Positions 1 through 7,867 of a stretch of 64,000 nt of DNA are shown piece after piece; the first letter of the stretch is position 1, and each line of letters starts with the position of its first letter. Under the pieces are notes generated by a model. That model did no database searches. It was not told the origin of the DNA and saw only the letters and a program-made list of their open reading frames with translations. The position numbers and the translations under genes were made by a program. Origin of the DNA: Marinilabiliaceae bacterium JC017 (GTDB lineage: Bacteria; Bacteroidota; Bacteroidia; Bacteroidales; Marinilabiliaceae); the NCBI GenBank assembly GCA_004296775.1, contig RHGE01000017.1, positions 1 through 64,000 on the forward strand, read 5' to 3'.

Positions 1-395
1 AAGCGGGGAGCCCGGCATACCGATTAGTAATTAAAATGCCCACTTAATGCGCTTCGCTTTTAATTGGCCTTTAATTATCTATCGGCATTACACCAAGGTT
101 ATTCTTAAATAGGTTTGGTGTAAAATAAGCGGGCCTGCGGTGGCGCGACGAAGATGAATGCGGGAATTCTGGCATGTGGGTTAGCAAAAATTCATCAAGG
201 AGGCGGGTGGAAGCTTTTATTTGACTAGCGTTATTTGCTTCGTTTTTGGGGCAATGCCAAAAATGAAGTAGGATTTGGGACAACGTCCCAATAAAACTAT
301 TCCTAAAGAACTAAAACTTATATATCAATTAACCCTCTTGTTAAGTTGTTATCTTGGCGTCAATATGGCCAATGGCCATCTCTGACTATTATCTA
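1..395 (-). repeat. Dispersed palindrome-rich element, copy A (cut by window start)
   Basis: About 390 bp that matches 40246-40640 on the opposite strand almost end to end, and 25021-25216 and 28585-28690 in part. Read on the minus strand it has a 15-bp odd palindrome (ATGGCCATTGGCCAT, about 365-379), a GGGAC/GTCCC hairpin with a 3-nt variable loop (about 278-290), a second hairpin around the GGCATTGCC core, and an outer end near ATACCGATTAG (17-27). A 70-codon open frame lies inside, but differences from the other full copy fall at all codon positions and the third copy has a stop, so it is probably not coding. No transposase, terminal target duplication or named family was recognised. Confidence 0.8.
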
Positions 396-437
396 ACAAT
401 CAATTGTTGTAATTTCCATCTGATAAAACTATCAATC

Positions 438-1115
438 ATGAAACAGATACTATTCATTGCATTGCTTATTGCGGGGCTATCGGCCTGTAAGAGCACCCAA
501 AAGATCAGCTCAAAGGCTGAAACCACAATCATGTACGTGGCCGGACAACAGGTCGCCTGCATGGGAGTCGCCCCGCAAAGCTGTTACCTTGTAAAAACAG
601 ATGAAAACAATGCCTGGGAATTTTTCTATTCTCCCATTGATGGGTTTGAGTTTGAACAAGGATATAGATACAAGCTGGAGGTAGCCCAATTGAAAATAGA
701 AAATCCACCAGCCGATGCTTCGTCGATAAAATACAAACTGGTAAAGGTACTAACCAAGGAAGAAGATATTATCAATCCCCAGGCGCTATATGATATCTGG
801 GGTGTTGTTTGGATGAACGGCCGCGACATCTCTCCCGCCACCGTATCACAAACAATGGAACTCAATACGGCTAAAATGAGTGTGCTTGGCCAGGCTGGCT
901 GTAATAATTACAGAGGCGGCTTCAAATTCACCGATAAAACCAATGGCATTGAATTCACGCCCCTGGCCTCCACCAAAATGTATTGTCCTAACATGAAATA
1001 TGAAGATGAATTTATGAAAACGATCGCCTCTGTGGATTCGTTTTATCGATACAACCAAACCTTAATCTTCTTTTCTCAAGGCAAAATGGTGCTTCAATTG
1101 CGGCGGATAGATTAA
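438..1115 (+). CDS. META / DUF4377 domain lipoprotein (HslJ-like)
   Basis: A 225-aa predicted lipoprotein. The start is ATG at 438, which begins a signal peptide ending in the lipobox LSAC (MKQILFIALLIAGLSAC); upstream in-frame codons lie in the repeat element. Residues about 25-115 resemble DUF4377 (a stretch like MYVAGQQVACMGVAPQ, followed by W..FY.PI.GF.FE.GY). Residues about 120-225 resemble the META/HslJ domain, with LWxxxW-like ALYDIWGVVW, the CNNYRGGF motif and TKMYCPN. HslJ-type proteins are envelope-associated and linked to heat or drug stress, but the biochemical role is unknown. The gene stands alone and is followed by a 15-bp tandem repeat and a terminator. Confidence 0.85.
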   Translation: MKQILFIALLIAGLSACKSTQKISSKAETTIMYVAGQQVACMGVAPQSCYLVKTDENNAWEFFYSPIDGFEFEQGYRYKLEVAQLKIENPPADASSIKYKLVKVLTKEEDIINPQALYDIWGVVWMNGRDISPATVSQTMELNTAKMSVLGQAGCNNYRGGFKFTDKTNGIEFTPLASTKMYCPNMKYEDEFMKTIASVDSFYRYNQTLIFFSQGKMVLQLRRID

Positions 1116-1120
1116 TATGA

Positions 1121-1225
1121 GAGACTTATAGATAAGAGATTTATAGATAAGAGACGTGTAGATAAGAGATTTATAGATAATAGACGTGTAGACAAGAGAC
1201 TTATAGATGAAGGACTTGTTGATGG
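1121..1225. repeat. 15-bp tandem repeat array (7 units)
   Basis: Seven head-to-tail units close to GAGACTTATAGATAA, exactly 15 bp each, start 5 bp after the stop codon of the META lipoprotein. The same unit type occurs at 19173-19247 and 20494-20568, and as about one unit near 32110. The array is AT-rich and has no hairpin potential that I can see. Confidence 0.85.
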
Positions 1226-1340
1226 AGGATAATGAACTGTGGACATTGAGGCCCAGAGTTTTTTTATCAATTTATCGTTAAGATAACATGAAAAACTTGT
1301 TGAATAATTGGGAAACGAAACCGATAACTATTCTTAAACA

Positions 1341-1378
1341 AAAGAACGCCCGGTGCCAAGATCACCGGGCGTTCTTTT
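1341..1378. terminator. Bidirectional intrinsic terminator
   Basis: A perfect stem (AAGAACGCCCGGTG with its complement) and a 7-nt loop, flanked by A-run and T-run. It sits between two convergent lipoprotein genes and can serve both. Confidence 0.85.
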
Positions 1379-1440
1379 CTACACAATAAAAAAGGTGCCT
1401 ACTACCAAGCAGACACCATAACAAAGGGCTTAATAACCAT

Positions 1441-2172
1441 TTATTGCCAGTCGATATATTGATTATCGGATGTAATACATTGCACGTTATAAAGCGGGTC
1501 ATAAGTTCCCTCTTCAAACAGATACGCTTTGAGTTGCACCTTATAGGTTTCACCCGGTACAGGCACATAGCCCTGCAACCAGCCGGCAGTAAAATTTCCC
1601 AACTCCACAGAGGTAACGTCTTTTTTCAAAAATCCGGAATAAAATTTAGCCACATCCCCTTTCTCATTGAAAATAGTAATGTCATAGGTATCGGCTCCAT
1701 CAATTTCATCCCATTCAATGGCTAATTTTTTATCCTCATTGAATTCCAACTTTTTAGCAACAATAACATCAATTTCCTTGTTACTGATCTCCTCTTTCAA
1801 TGTAACCATCTCACCCGAAGCCATTGTTATCTCAAATACATATTCACCTGCCTGGGGCATGACATCCAGATAGTCTTCAACAGCCGGTTCATAAACAAAA
1901 TAGGTACCGCCAGTACCTTCCTTTACCAAGTCAATAGGCAATGCTTCTTCAACAGGTGTTGTTACTTTGGCCGAGGCTATTACCTGATTGGCAAACACAT
2001 GAAATACAGCTGCATATTTATTGGCCTCCTGAATCATGCTCTTTTCAACCACCGCATCAGCCCTTACATCCAATGTGGGCTCCGCATCATCATCGTCATT
2101 ACATGAGGAGAAAGAAACAGCAACAAGACCAAGCACCCATAGGGAGGAAAAAAAATGTTTAAATATTTTCAT
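1441..2172 (-). CDS. Asp-rich lipoprotein with FN3-like C-terminal region
   Basis: 243 aa. The start at 2172 gives MKIFKHFFSSLWVLGLVAVS followed by FSSC and an Asp-rich run (NDDDDAEP), the usual layout of Bacteroidota surface lipoproteins. An upstream in-frame ATG six codons earlier only lengthens the signal peptide. Residues about 120-240 look like a beta-sandwich of the fibronectin III kind (LAIEWDEIDGADTYDITIFN). No catalytic motif was seen and the function is unknown. It is probably an exported, possibly surface-exposed binding or structural protein. It is monocistronic and converges on the terminator at 1341-1378. Confidence 0.75.
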   Translation of the reverse strand: MKIFKHFFSSLWVLGLVAVSFSSCNDDDDAEPTLDVRADAVVEKSMIQEANKYAAVFHVFANQVIASAKVTTPVEEALPIDLVKEGTGGTYFVYEPAVEDYLDVMPQAGEYVFEITMASGEMVTLKEEISNKEIDVIVAKKLEFNEDKKLAIEWDEIDGADTYDITIFNEKGDVAKFYSGFLKKDVTSVELGNFTAGWLQGYVPVPGETYKVQLKAYLFEEGTYDPLYNVQCITSDNQYIDWQ

Positions 2173-2477
2173 CGATAGAAGTTTTAACAATTCAATAATT
2201 TCAAGTTATTCCCTTACTGGGAAGATTAATTTTCGCCGGCTTGGGATAGATGTAGGAAGGCTAGAATGGTTGCGTTGGAAAAGTAGGAATATTTGCAAAA
2301 AACCACTATCACTCCTTACATCCGGGCAATAACGATCTTAGGCAATGACTTTTATCCACAACTTATTCTTTTTTAAAAAAACAGATAAAAAAGGCATGAC
2401 GCACCAAACAGACTCACGAAAAACGAAATCTTCATGACCTACTCAATTGATACCAATGTCAATCTGTAAAAGATGGG

Positions 2478-3440
2478 TTATTTATCCCCAACCGCAGTGG
2501 TAACAAACTCATCCCGGTCGCCACATTTCATGTCTTCTTCCAGGATGGGCGATGAATGTGAATCGGATTGATCCAGGATTGCATCGGTTCTGATGGAATA
2601 ATAAATCCCGGGTATAGAACTAATCAGTGAAAGAAAATAAAACATCAAGCTGAGCGCAATGGCATATTCTTCATTGATGCCTAAATAGGTAGCTCCGACA
2701 GCAAAAGTCATTTCACGGGCACCAATGCCTCCCAAAGTAATAGGAACGGCTGCGGCTATGGACGACAATAAAAACAAAAACAGGTAATTATCCCACTTTC
2801 CGGCCATACTGGCACCCATTGCCTCCAGGATGCAAATGACAGCGACCATTTGCAATCCCTGAATCACCAACGACCAGACAGAGACTTGCCAGAAAGCCTT
2901 GGTGAGCGATTTATTAAATATCCACAAAAACACAAAGTAGCCGGCGCTTACAACCGGAATAAGTAGGAAAAACCAGCCCTGATAAGGCAGTTCATAATCA
3001 ATGTAATAGACCAATCCCAACAAGTACACCAAAATAATGGAAAGGCCACTGAGCCGGTCGGCCAAAATGGCTGTCAGCAATTTTTTAACCGATACCTTAA
3101 AATGTTTCCGTAACAGATACACCTTATAGCCATCACCCCCTACTCCACCAGGAAGAAAGAAATTATAAAACATGCCCAGCCAGTAGAGCTTAATATTCGC
3201 CCAATGTTCCAGTTTAAGCGGCAATGCACGAAACAGACTATTTAATCGAAACGAACTGACGACCTGAGAAAGAATATAGATAAGAAGTGCCAGTACCAGA
3301 AAAAGGGGATTCACCCCTTTTATTGCATTTAAGATCTCGTTGAAATCGTTCTTATAAATAACGTAGTATAAAGCTGCTGCTGAGAAAAGTATTTTTATCA
3401 GAAGTTTAAGAAGCTTGGAGTATTTTTTTTGTTCCGACAT
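2478..3440 (-). CDS. Flippase-like integral membrane protein (YbhN / LPG-synthase TM family)
   Basis: About 320 aa with eight or so hydrophobic helices. It has the family signatures FRLNSLFRAL, FYNFFLPGGVGGDGYK and the later IPITLGGIGARE-like VPITLGGIGAREM. Start ATG 3440 (MSEQKKYSKLLK) is preferred to the longer frame because it overlaps the upstream glycosyltransferase gene by only 35 bp, typical translational coupling. Members of this family (AglD2/YbhN, the transmembrane half of MprF) are proposed lipid or lipid-linked-sugar flippases. Its partner here makes polyprenyl-phosphate sugars, so export of that lipid is a reasonable inference. Confidence 0.85.
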   Translation of the reverse strand: MSEQKKYSKLLKLLIKILFSAAALYYVIYKNDFNEILNAIKGVNPLFLVLALLIYILSQVVSSFRLNSLFRALPLKLEHWANIKLYWLGMFYNFFLPGGVGGDGYKVYLLRKHFKVSVKKLLTAILADRLSGLSIILVYLLGLVYYIDYELPYQGWFFLLIPVVSAGYFVFLWIFNKSLTKAFWQVSVWSLVIQGLQMVAVICILEAMGASMAGKWDNYLFLFLLSSIAAAVPITLGGIGAREMTFAVGATYLGINEEYAIALSLMFYFLSLISSIPGIYYSIRTDAILDQSDSHSSPILEEDMKCGDRDEFVTTAVGDK

Positions 3441-4371
3441 TGTGTATTTTCTTGATCTTATACGGTTTTTTGCGTTGCGACTCAAAGTAGGTTCGCATAT
3501 TTATCTCGGCTACAAGCCCGATTGTTACCAGTTGAATCCCCGAAATAAGCAAAAGCAGTCCGAGAAGCAATAACGGTTTACCCCAGATATCCTGTCCGAG
3601 AAACTTCAAAAATAATAGATAAAAGTTAATTATCACGCCTAAGATAAAAATTACAACCCCGGTAGTACCAAACAGATGCATGGGTTTCTGCATGTATTTT
3701 TTAAAAAACATCATTAGCATAAGATCACTCACAACTTTAAAGGTACGTCCCAAGCCATATTTGGAACGTCCGAATTCCCGGGCCCGGTGATTGACATTTA
3801 CCTGGGTAATGGAAGCACCTTCCAGGCTTGCCAACACCGGAATAAAACGGTGCAACTCGCCATACAGCCCCAGACTTTTAGCCAATTCCGACTTAAAGAC
3901 TTTTAGAGTACACCCATAATCTTTCATTTTCACTCCCGTTGTTTTTCGGATAAAATAGTTGGCAATTTTGCTTGGTATCTTTCTTAAAAACATTCCATCT
4001 TTCCGTTTGGCCCTGATACCGGCAACCAGATCCCAGTCTTCCTTTATGGCCAACTGTAACATACGGGGAATATCCGCCGGATCATTTTGCAGGTCCCCGT
4101 CAATGGTTGTAATGTAATGCCCACTAGCCTTATCAATACCAGCCGCCAAGGCAGAACTTTGCCCATAATTTTTCTTCAGACGAATAAGCAGGATATTTTC
4201 CCCTTTCAGCTTTAGCACTTCTGATACGGTGTTATCCGAAGAACCATCATCCACAAAAATCACTTCATGGCTTATGCCCACCAAGGCATTACGTATCTGA
4301 TCATATAAGGGACCGATGTTCTGTTCTTCATTGAAAACACATATTACAACCGATAGTTTATTCATAGCCAT
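3406..4371 (-). CDS. Family 2 glycosyltransferase, polyprenyl-phosphate sugar synthase type (DPM1/ArnC/GtrB-like)
   Basis: 321 aa. Residues 5-230 form a GT-A domain with the NTP-sugar motifs VDDGSSDNT (40-48) and DGDLQNDP (91-98), then GRSKYGLGRTF, all typical of enzymes that put a sugar on undecaprenyl or dolichyl phosphate. Two C-terminal membrane helices (about 235-295) anchor it, as in GtrB and ArnC. The start could be either M1 or M3. It is first in a two-gene unit with the flippase-like gene. The sugar cannot be told from the sequence. The divergent PMT-like gene at 4656 is the likely user of the product. Confidence 0.9.
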   Translation of the reverse strand: MAMNKLSVVICVFNEEQNIGPLYDQIRNALVGISHEVIFVDDGSSDNTVSEVLKLKGENILLIRLKKNYGQSSALAAGIDKASGHYITTIDGDLQNDPADIPRMLQLAIKEDWDLVAGIRAKRKDGMFLRKIPSKIANYFIRKTTGVKMKDYGCTLKVFKSELAKSLGLYGELHRFIPVLASLEGASITQVNVNHRAREFGRSKYGLGRTFKVVSDLMLMMFFKKYMQKPMHLFGTTGVVIFILGVIINFYLLFLKFLGQDIWGKPLLLLGLLLLISGIQLVTIGLVAEINMRTYFESQRKKPYKIKKIHNVGTKKILQAS

Positions 4372-4655
4372 GATCTGTTTAGGATTTCCACAAAAGATAA
4401 TTTACCAATTTCCAGAGGGTAATGTCAACTATCCCCCTTTTCCAATCGGCATAATCAAAATTGCTTCTTTAAAGTAACCTGTTCATTTCCCTATCTTTAA
4501 CCAACCATTATTATTCTGGCATTGAAGATCAGTTCCTACCCGCCATTAATGAGTGAACGAATCAATGTTTTATTATTCACTTGGATTGATTAAGTTTATG
4601 TAGAGCCATTTACAACGGATAAGTTGGTATTCATATTTGTCAAAAACCATATCAG

Positions 4656-6254
4656 ATGCAACTTTCAAGATCAAAACAAGGCCTGATGGTATTTATGGCC
4701 GCCTTTTTCCTGATGTCATTTAATATCTGGGGCCCTTCTATTTATATACTGGATGAAAGTAAAAACGCACAGTGTGCCTGGGAAATGATGACCGATGGCA
4801 ACCTGATTACCCCAACTTTCAATGGTGAACTGCGAACGGACAAACCGCCGTTGCACTATTATTTTATGATGATTAGTTACAGCATATTCGGAAAAACAGC
4901 CCTTGGCGCCCGGTTTTTTTCGGCTGTATGGGGCGCTATTCTTATGGTGGTCCTCTTCTTTTTCACGACTCGCTACGCATCCATTAAAACCGCCTGGTGG
5001 ACCATATTGGTGCTTCTTTCAAGCATTCATTTTATCCTGGAGTTTCATTTGGCCGTACCTGATCCATACCTGATTAGTTTTATTGGCTTATCCTTTATGT
5101 CGTTTTTCCACTTTTATTCTACCCACAAACGAACTTTCCTTATCCCCTTTTATCTGTTCATGGGATTGGGTGTCATGACCAAAGGCCCCATCGCAATGGC
5201 ATTACCGGGATTATGTATTTTGCTATTCATCATTTTAAAAAGAAACCTTACCTGGAGTTTTATTAAAAAATTAAACCCGCTGTTGGGACTACTTATTTTG
5301 TCTGTTGTGATTATCCCCTGGTATTACATGGTAAGCCTGAAAACAGATGGCGAATGGCTACATAGTTTCCTGCTGGATCACAACATTAACCGCTTTTCAA
5401 ACCAAATGGAAGGACACGGCGGCATCTTTCTAATTACCCCTGCCTATTTCATTATGGGTTTCCTGCCCTTTGCCTTCTTCCTGCCGCAGGTCATCAAACA
5501 TACCTGGCAAACCAGAAACAACGATCTCACCTTATTTTCAGCTTTAATCGTTTTGGTATTTGTTACTTTTTTTTCAGTCAGCAGCACCAAACTACCTAAT
5601 TATCCCATGCCCTGCTTTGCCTTTGGCGCCATTTTATTTGGTCGCTATTTCGAGGCATTAATGACTCAAAAGATCAAAAAATCCTTCTCTCATTCGCTGT
5701 ATGCCTTATTGGGATTAACACTTCTAATTCCCCTTGTAATTTTAATTGCCTTACCTTTTGAACCACTCTTGCAACACCTCACCTGGTTACCCCTCACTGT
5801 AATTACCATGCCCATAAGCGTAGGTATCGCCATATATCTCCGCAGGCATTCTAACCCACGAAACACTCTTATATCTATCGGCGGCGGGTTTATGCTCACC
5901 AGCATGCTCCTGTTCAGTATTTTCTTTACTGCTATTGACCAACATACGCCTGTTTCATTAACACTTAATGAACTAATATCGGCCCCACATGTGGCTTCTT
6001 ATGGAAGTCTGAATCCGGCCTTTGTATTTAATTATGGCAAAATTCATAAACTAACCGATAGTATTGCTACTGAGGATTTTTTAGCATCACCTGGTAATAT
6101 TTTACTGACCACTCAAAAACATGTAAAGAAAAATCCCCACTGGACATCACACCAAATAATACTTGAATGCAAGGATATTTTTGACAACAGGGAAACAGTG
6201 GTGATAAAAAGTCTCTCAATCAATAAACTCTCTTCTAACAAAGAAACTCATTGA
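4656..6254 (+). CDS. ArnT/PMT-type membrane glycosyltransferase (GT39/GT83-like)
   Basis: 532 aa with about 12 membrane helices. The first periplasmic loop carries the acidic motif LDESKNAQCAWEMM, followed by LRTDKPPLHYYF, which is characteristic of the PMT_2/ArnT superfamily using polyprenyl-phosphate sugars as donors. The acceptor (lipid A, protein or glycan) is not determinable. It is divergent from the DPM1-like/flippase pair, which supports a synthesise-flip-transfer pathway. A CATATTTG box at 4632-4639 is a one-mismatch -7 element close to the start. Its 3' end overlaps the convergent PAP2 gene by 39 bp. Confidence 0.85.
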   Translation: MQLSRSKQGLMVFMAAFFLMSFNIWGPSIYILDESKNAQCAWEMMTDGNLITPTFNGELRTDKPPLHYYFMMISYSIFGKTALGARFFSAVWGAILMVVLFFFTTRYASIKTAWWTILVLLSSIHFILEFHLAVPDPYLISFIGLSFMSFFHFYSTHKRTFLIPFYLFMGLGVMTKGPIAMALPGLCILLFIILKRNLTWSFIKKLNPLLGLLILSVVIIPWYYMVSLKTDGEWLHSFLLDHNINRFSNQMEGHGGIFLITPAYFIMGFLPFAFFLPQVIKHTWQTRNNDLTLFSALIVLVFVTFFSVSSTKLPNYPMPCFAFGAILFGRYFEALMTQKIKKSFSHSLYALLGLTLLIPLVILIALPFEPLLQHLTWLPLTVITMPISVGIAIYLRRHSNPRNTLISIGGGFMLTSMLLFSIFFTAIDQHTPVSLTLNELISAPHVASYGSLNPAFVFNYGKIHKLTDSIATEDFLASPGNILLTTQKHVKKNPHWTSHQIILECKDIFDNRETVVIKSLSINKLSSNKETH

Positions 6255-6965
6255 CCAAAACGAGCCAGTCAACTTTTTCTTTCGTTTTGTAGATATATCC
6301 AACAAGAGATTTCTGTTAAGTTTATCATGTTCTTGCCATTGCAACTTCATTCCCAATAAATAATGAACTCCCAAGGCCAAAATAGTTCCAATGATGGCTC
6401 CAGTATATACATCCATATAAAAATGTTGTAGCAGATAGACTCTGGACACCGCCACAAGCACCGCCAGGAGAAGCATTACCAAACCTATACCCCTGCGCTT
6501 GAAATAAAAACAACAAACAACTGCAGAAGCAAAAGCTGTCATCGTATGCCCTGAAGGAAATGAACCATAGTGATGAAAATCGATTCCCTGAATAACATTT
6601 GGAAGAAGTTCAAAATCTATCTCTGCCGCCGGCCTCACCAAACCGGGAAAAAGCAATTCTTTACAACAAAAGGAAACCACACCACACATGATGAGAATTA
6701 ACATGAACAACACTGAATAATAGTACTTCACAAACAAAAACACGACAGCTAAAATAACCATAACCATTCCATATCCCATGAAGGTATAAATCCTGAAAAA
6801 ACTATCAAGAAAAGGCGTTCCCATTGAATTGAGCTTAAAAAGAATGTCTCCTTTATCGTAATGAAAAAGAAGCGGTAATCCTGCCAATAAAAGTATCAAC
6901 AGGCCGGTGACAAATTCTACTAAAGATTGGTGATGAAACATCGATCCTACAGGCTTTCTACTCAT
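6216..6965 (-). CDS. PAP2-family membrane phosphatase
   Basis: About 249 aa with the start at 6965 (MSRKPVGSMF). A longer frame to 7091 exists but adds an unlikely N-terminus. All three PAP2 signature blocks are present: K102 to R111-P (KELLFPGLVRP), PSGH at 137-140, and SR(174-175) leading to H181 and D185. There are five to six membrane helices. The family removes phosphate from lipid pyrophosphates such as undecaprenyl pyrophosphate, lipid A or phosphatidate derivatives. Beside a polyprenyl-sugar cassette, carrier recycling or lipid A dephosphorylation is plausible. The gene converges on and overlaps the PMT-like gene. Confidence 0.85.
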   Translation of the reverse strand: MSRKPVGSMFHHQSLVEFVTGLLILLLAGLPLLFHYDKGDILFKLNSMGTPFLDSFFRIYTFMGYGMVMVILAVVFLFVKYYYSVLFMLILIMCGVVSFCCKELLFPGLVRPAAEIDFELLPNVIQGIDFHHYGSFPSGHTMTAFASAVVCCFYFKRRGIGLVMLLLAVLVAVSRVYLLQHFYMDVYTGAIIGTILALGVHYLLGMKLQWQEHDKLNRNLLLDISTKRKKKLTGSFWSMSFFVRREFID

Positions 6966-7600
6966 CGTCACAAATTTGAGGATTTGAATACAAATTACGC
7001 TGTCCGTTTTGCCCCTGAATGAATTAAATATAAATAGGTGATTGGGAAAGGTCAATACAAATACCGCTAGATTTAATAGTTTAACTATCATTTAAAAATG
7101 AAGTTATATGAACATGGTTTCTTAAAAAAAACATGATCGAGAAGCTGGTTTATTGAACAGCCCTTAATAAATCTCTAAATGCACCTCATAACTAATAGTA
7201 GATTACTAATATCATGCACACTGCTTCCGGGATAACGTTCTGTAATTTCATAACATTAATGAAATACAATAAAACCAAAGGAATAAACAAGATAATAGTA
7301 GATACAACGGAAATATTCATAACGTCTGTTTTTAGGTTAATCCTGACTTCGAAAGCCAAGTTAACCTCTCACATCCCCGCATAAAATAACGGTAATATTA
7401 CCGTGACTTTTATTCCTTATAAACCATTGATTAAACGCCGAATACAAATTAAAGAAGTAATAATTCAGGTTAGCATATCCATTCAAACGTTAGTGAATAC
7501 ATCATTTTCGTTCAAAAACAGCAGAGAATTATAGATTTTCACTTAAAAAAGGGGTTGTTTGAGTTAAAAATGGGACAAAAAGCCCCCATGATTGCACTTT
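6966..7600. other. Gene-free AT-rich stretch with a 16-bp palindrome
   Basis: No supported gene. A perfect 16-bp palindrome, ACGGTAATATTACCGT, lies at 7389-7404 and could be a dimeric regulator site. Nothing else distinctive was seen. Confidence 0.5.
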
Positions 7601-7601
7601 C

Positions 7602-7666
7602 TTCGGTAATTGTTTGGTACCTGGTTGGTTCTATAGGGACCAATCAAGTACCAAACAATTACCGAA
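7602..7666. repeat. Long hairpin (19-bp perfect inverted repeat)
   Basis: Arms TTCGGTAATTGTTTGGTAC (7602-7620) and its exact complement (7648-7666) enclose 27 nt that themselves pair (TTGGT with ACCAA), so about 27 of 30 positions per arm match. There is no T-run after it, so it does not look like a terminator. It sits about 155 bp before the terminator at 7821. Confidence 0.8.
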
Positions 7667-7820
7667 CAACACCCGATCCAGGTACGAACGAGTCCCTAAC
7701 CTGCCTCAAGTACATTCCAATGGTTACCCATACAGCACCTTGATGGGCACCAATACTAGATGGGCTATCTATTTCAACAGAACAGTTTTTCACCAAAAGA
7801 AACCACCACTCTATTATATA

Positions 7821-7850
7821 AAAAAAGCACACCTATTGGTGTGCTTTTTT
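7821..7850. terminator. Bidirectional intrinsic terminator
   Basis: A perfect stem AAAAAAGCACACC with TATT loop and complementary T-run ends 17 bp downstream of the KamA-family gene (minus strand). Confidence 0.9.
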
Positions 7851-7867
7851 CTATTTAGCTATCGATA

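Noticed and set aside
71-283. 70-aa frame in dispersed element copy A, and its 67-aa counterpart at 40385-40588
   Set aside because: Substitutions between copies fall at all codon positions, copy B has a stop, and hairpins in the same DNA explain the conservation.
1441-2190. Start six codons upstream of 2172 for the Asp-rich lipoprotein
   Set aside because: It only lengthens the n-region of the signal peptide; the shorter start gives the usual lipoprotein signal.
7602-7666. Invertible promoter element
   Set aside because: The arms enclose only 27 bp and no site-specific recombinase gene is nearby; a simple hairpin fits better.
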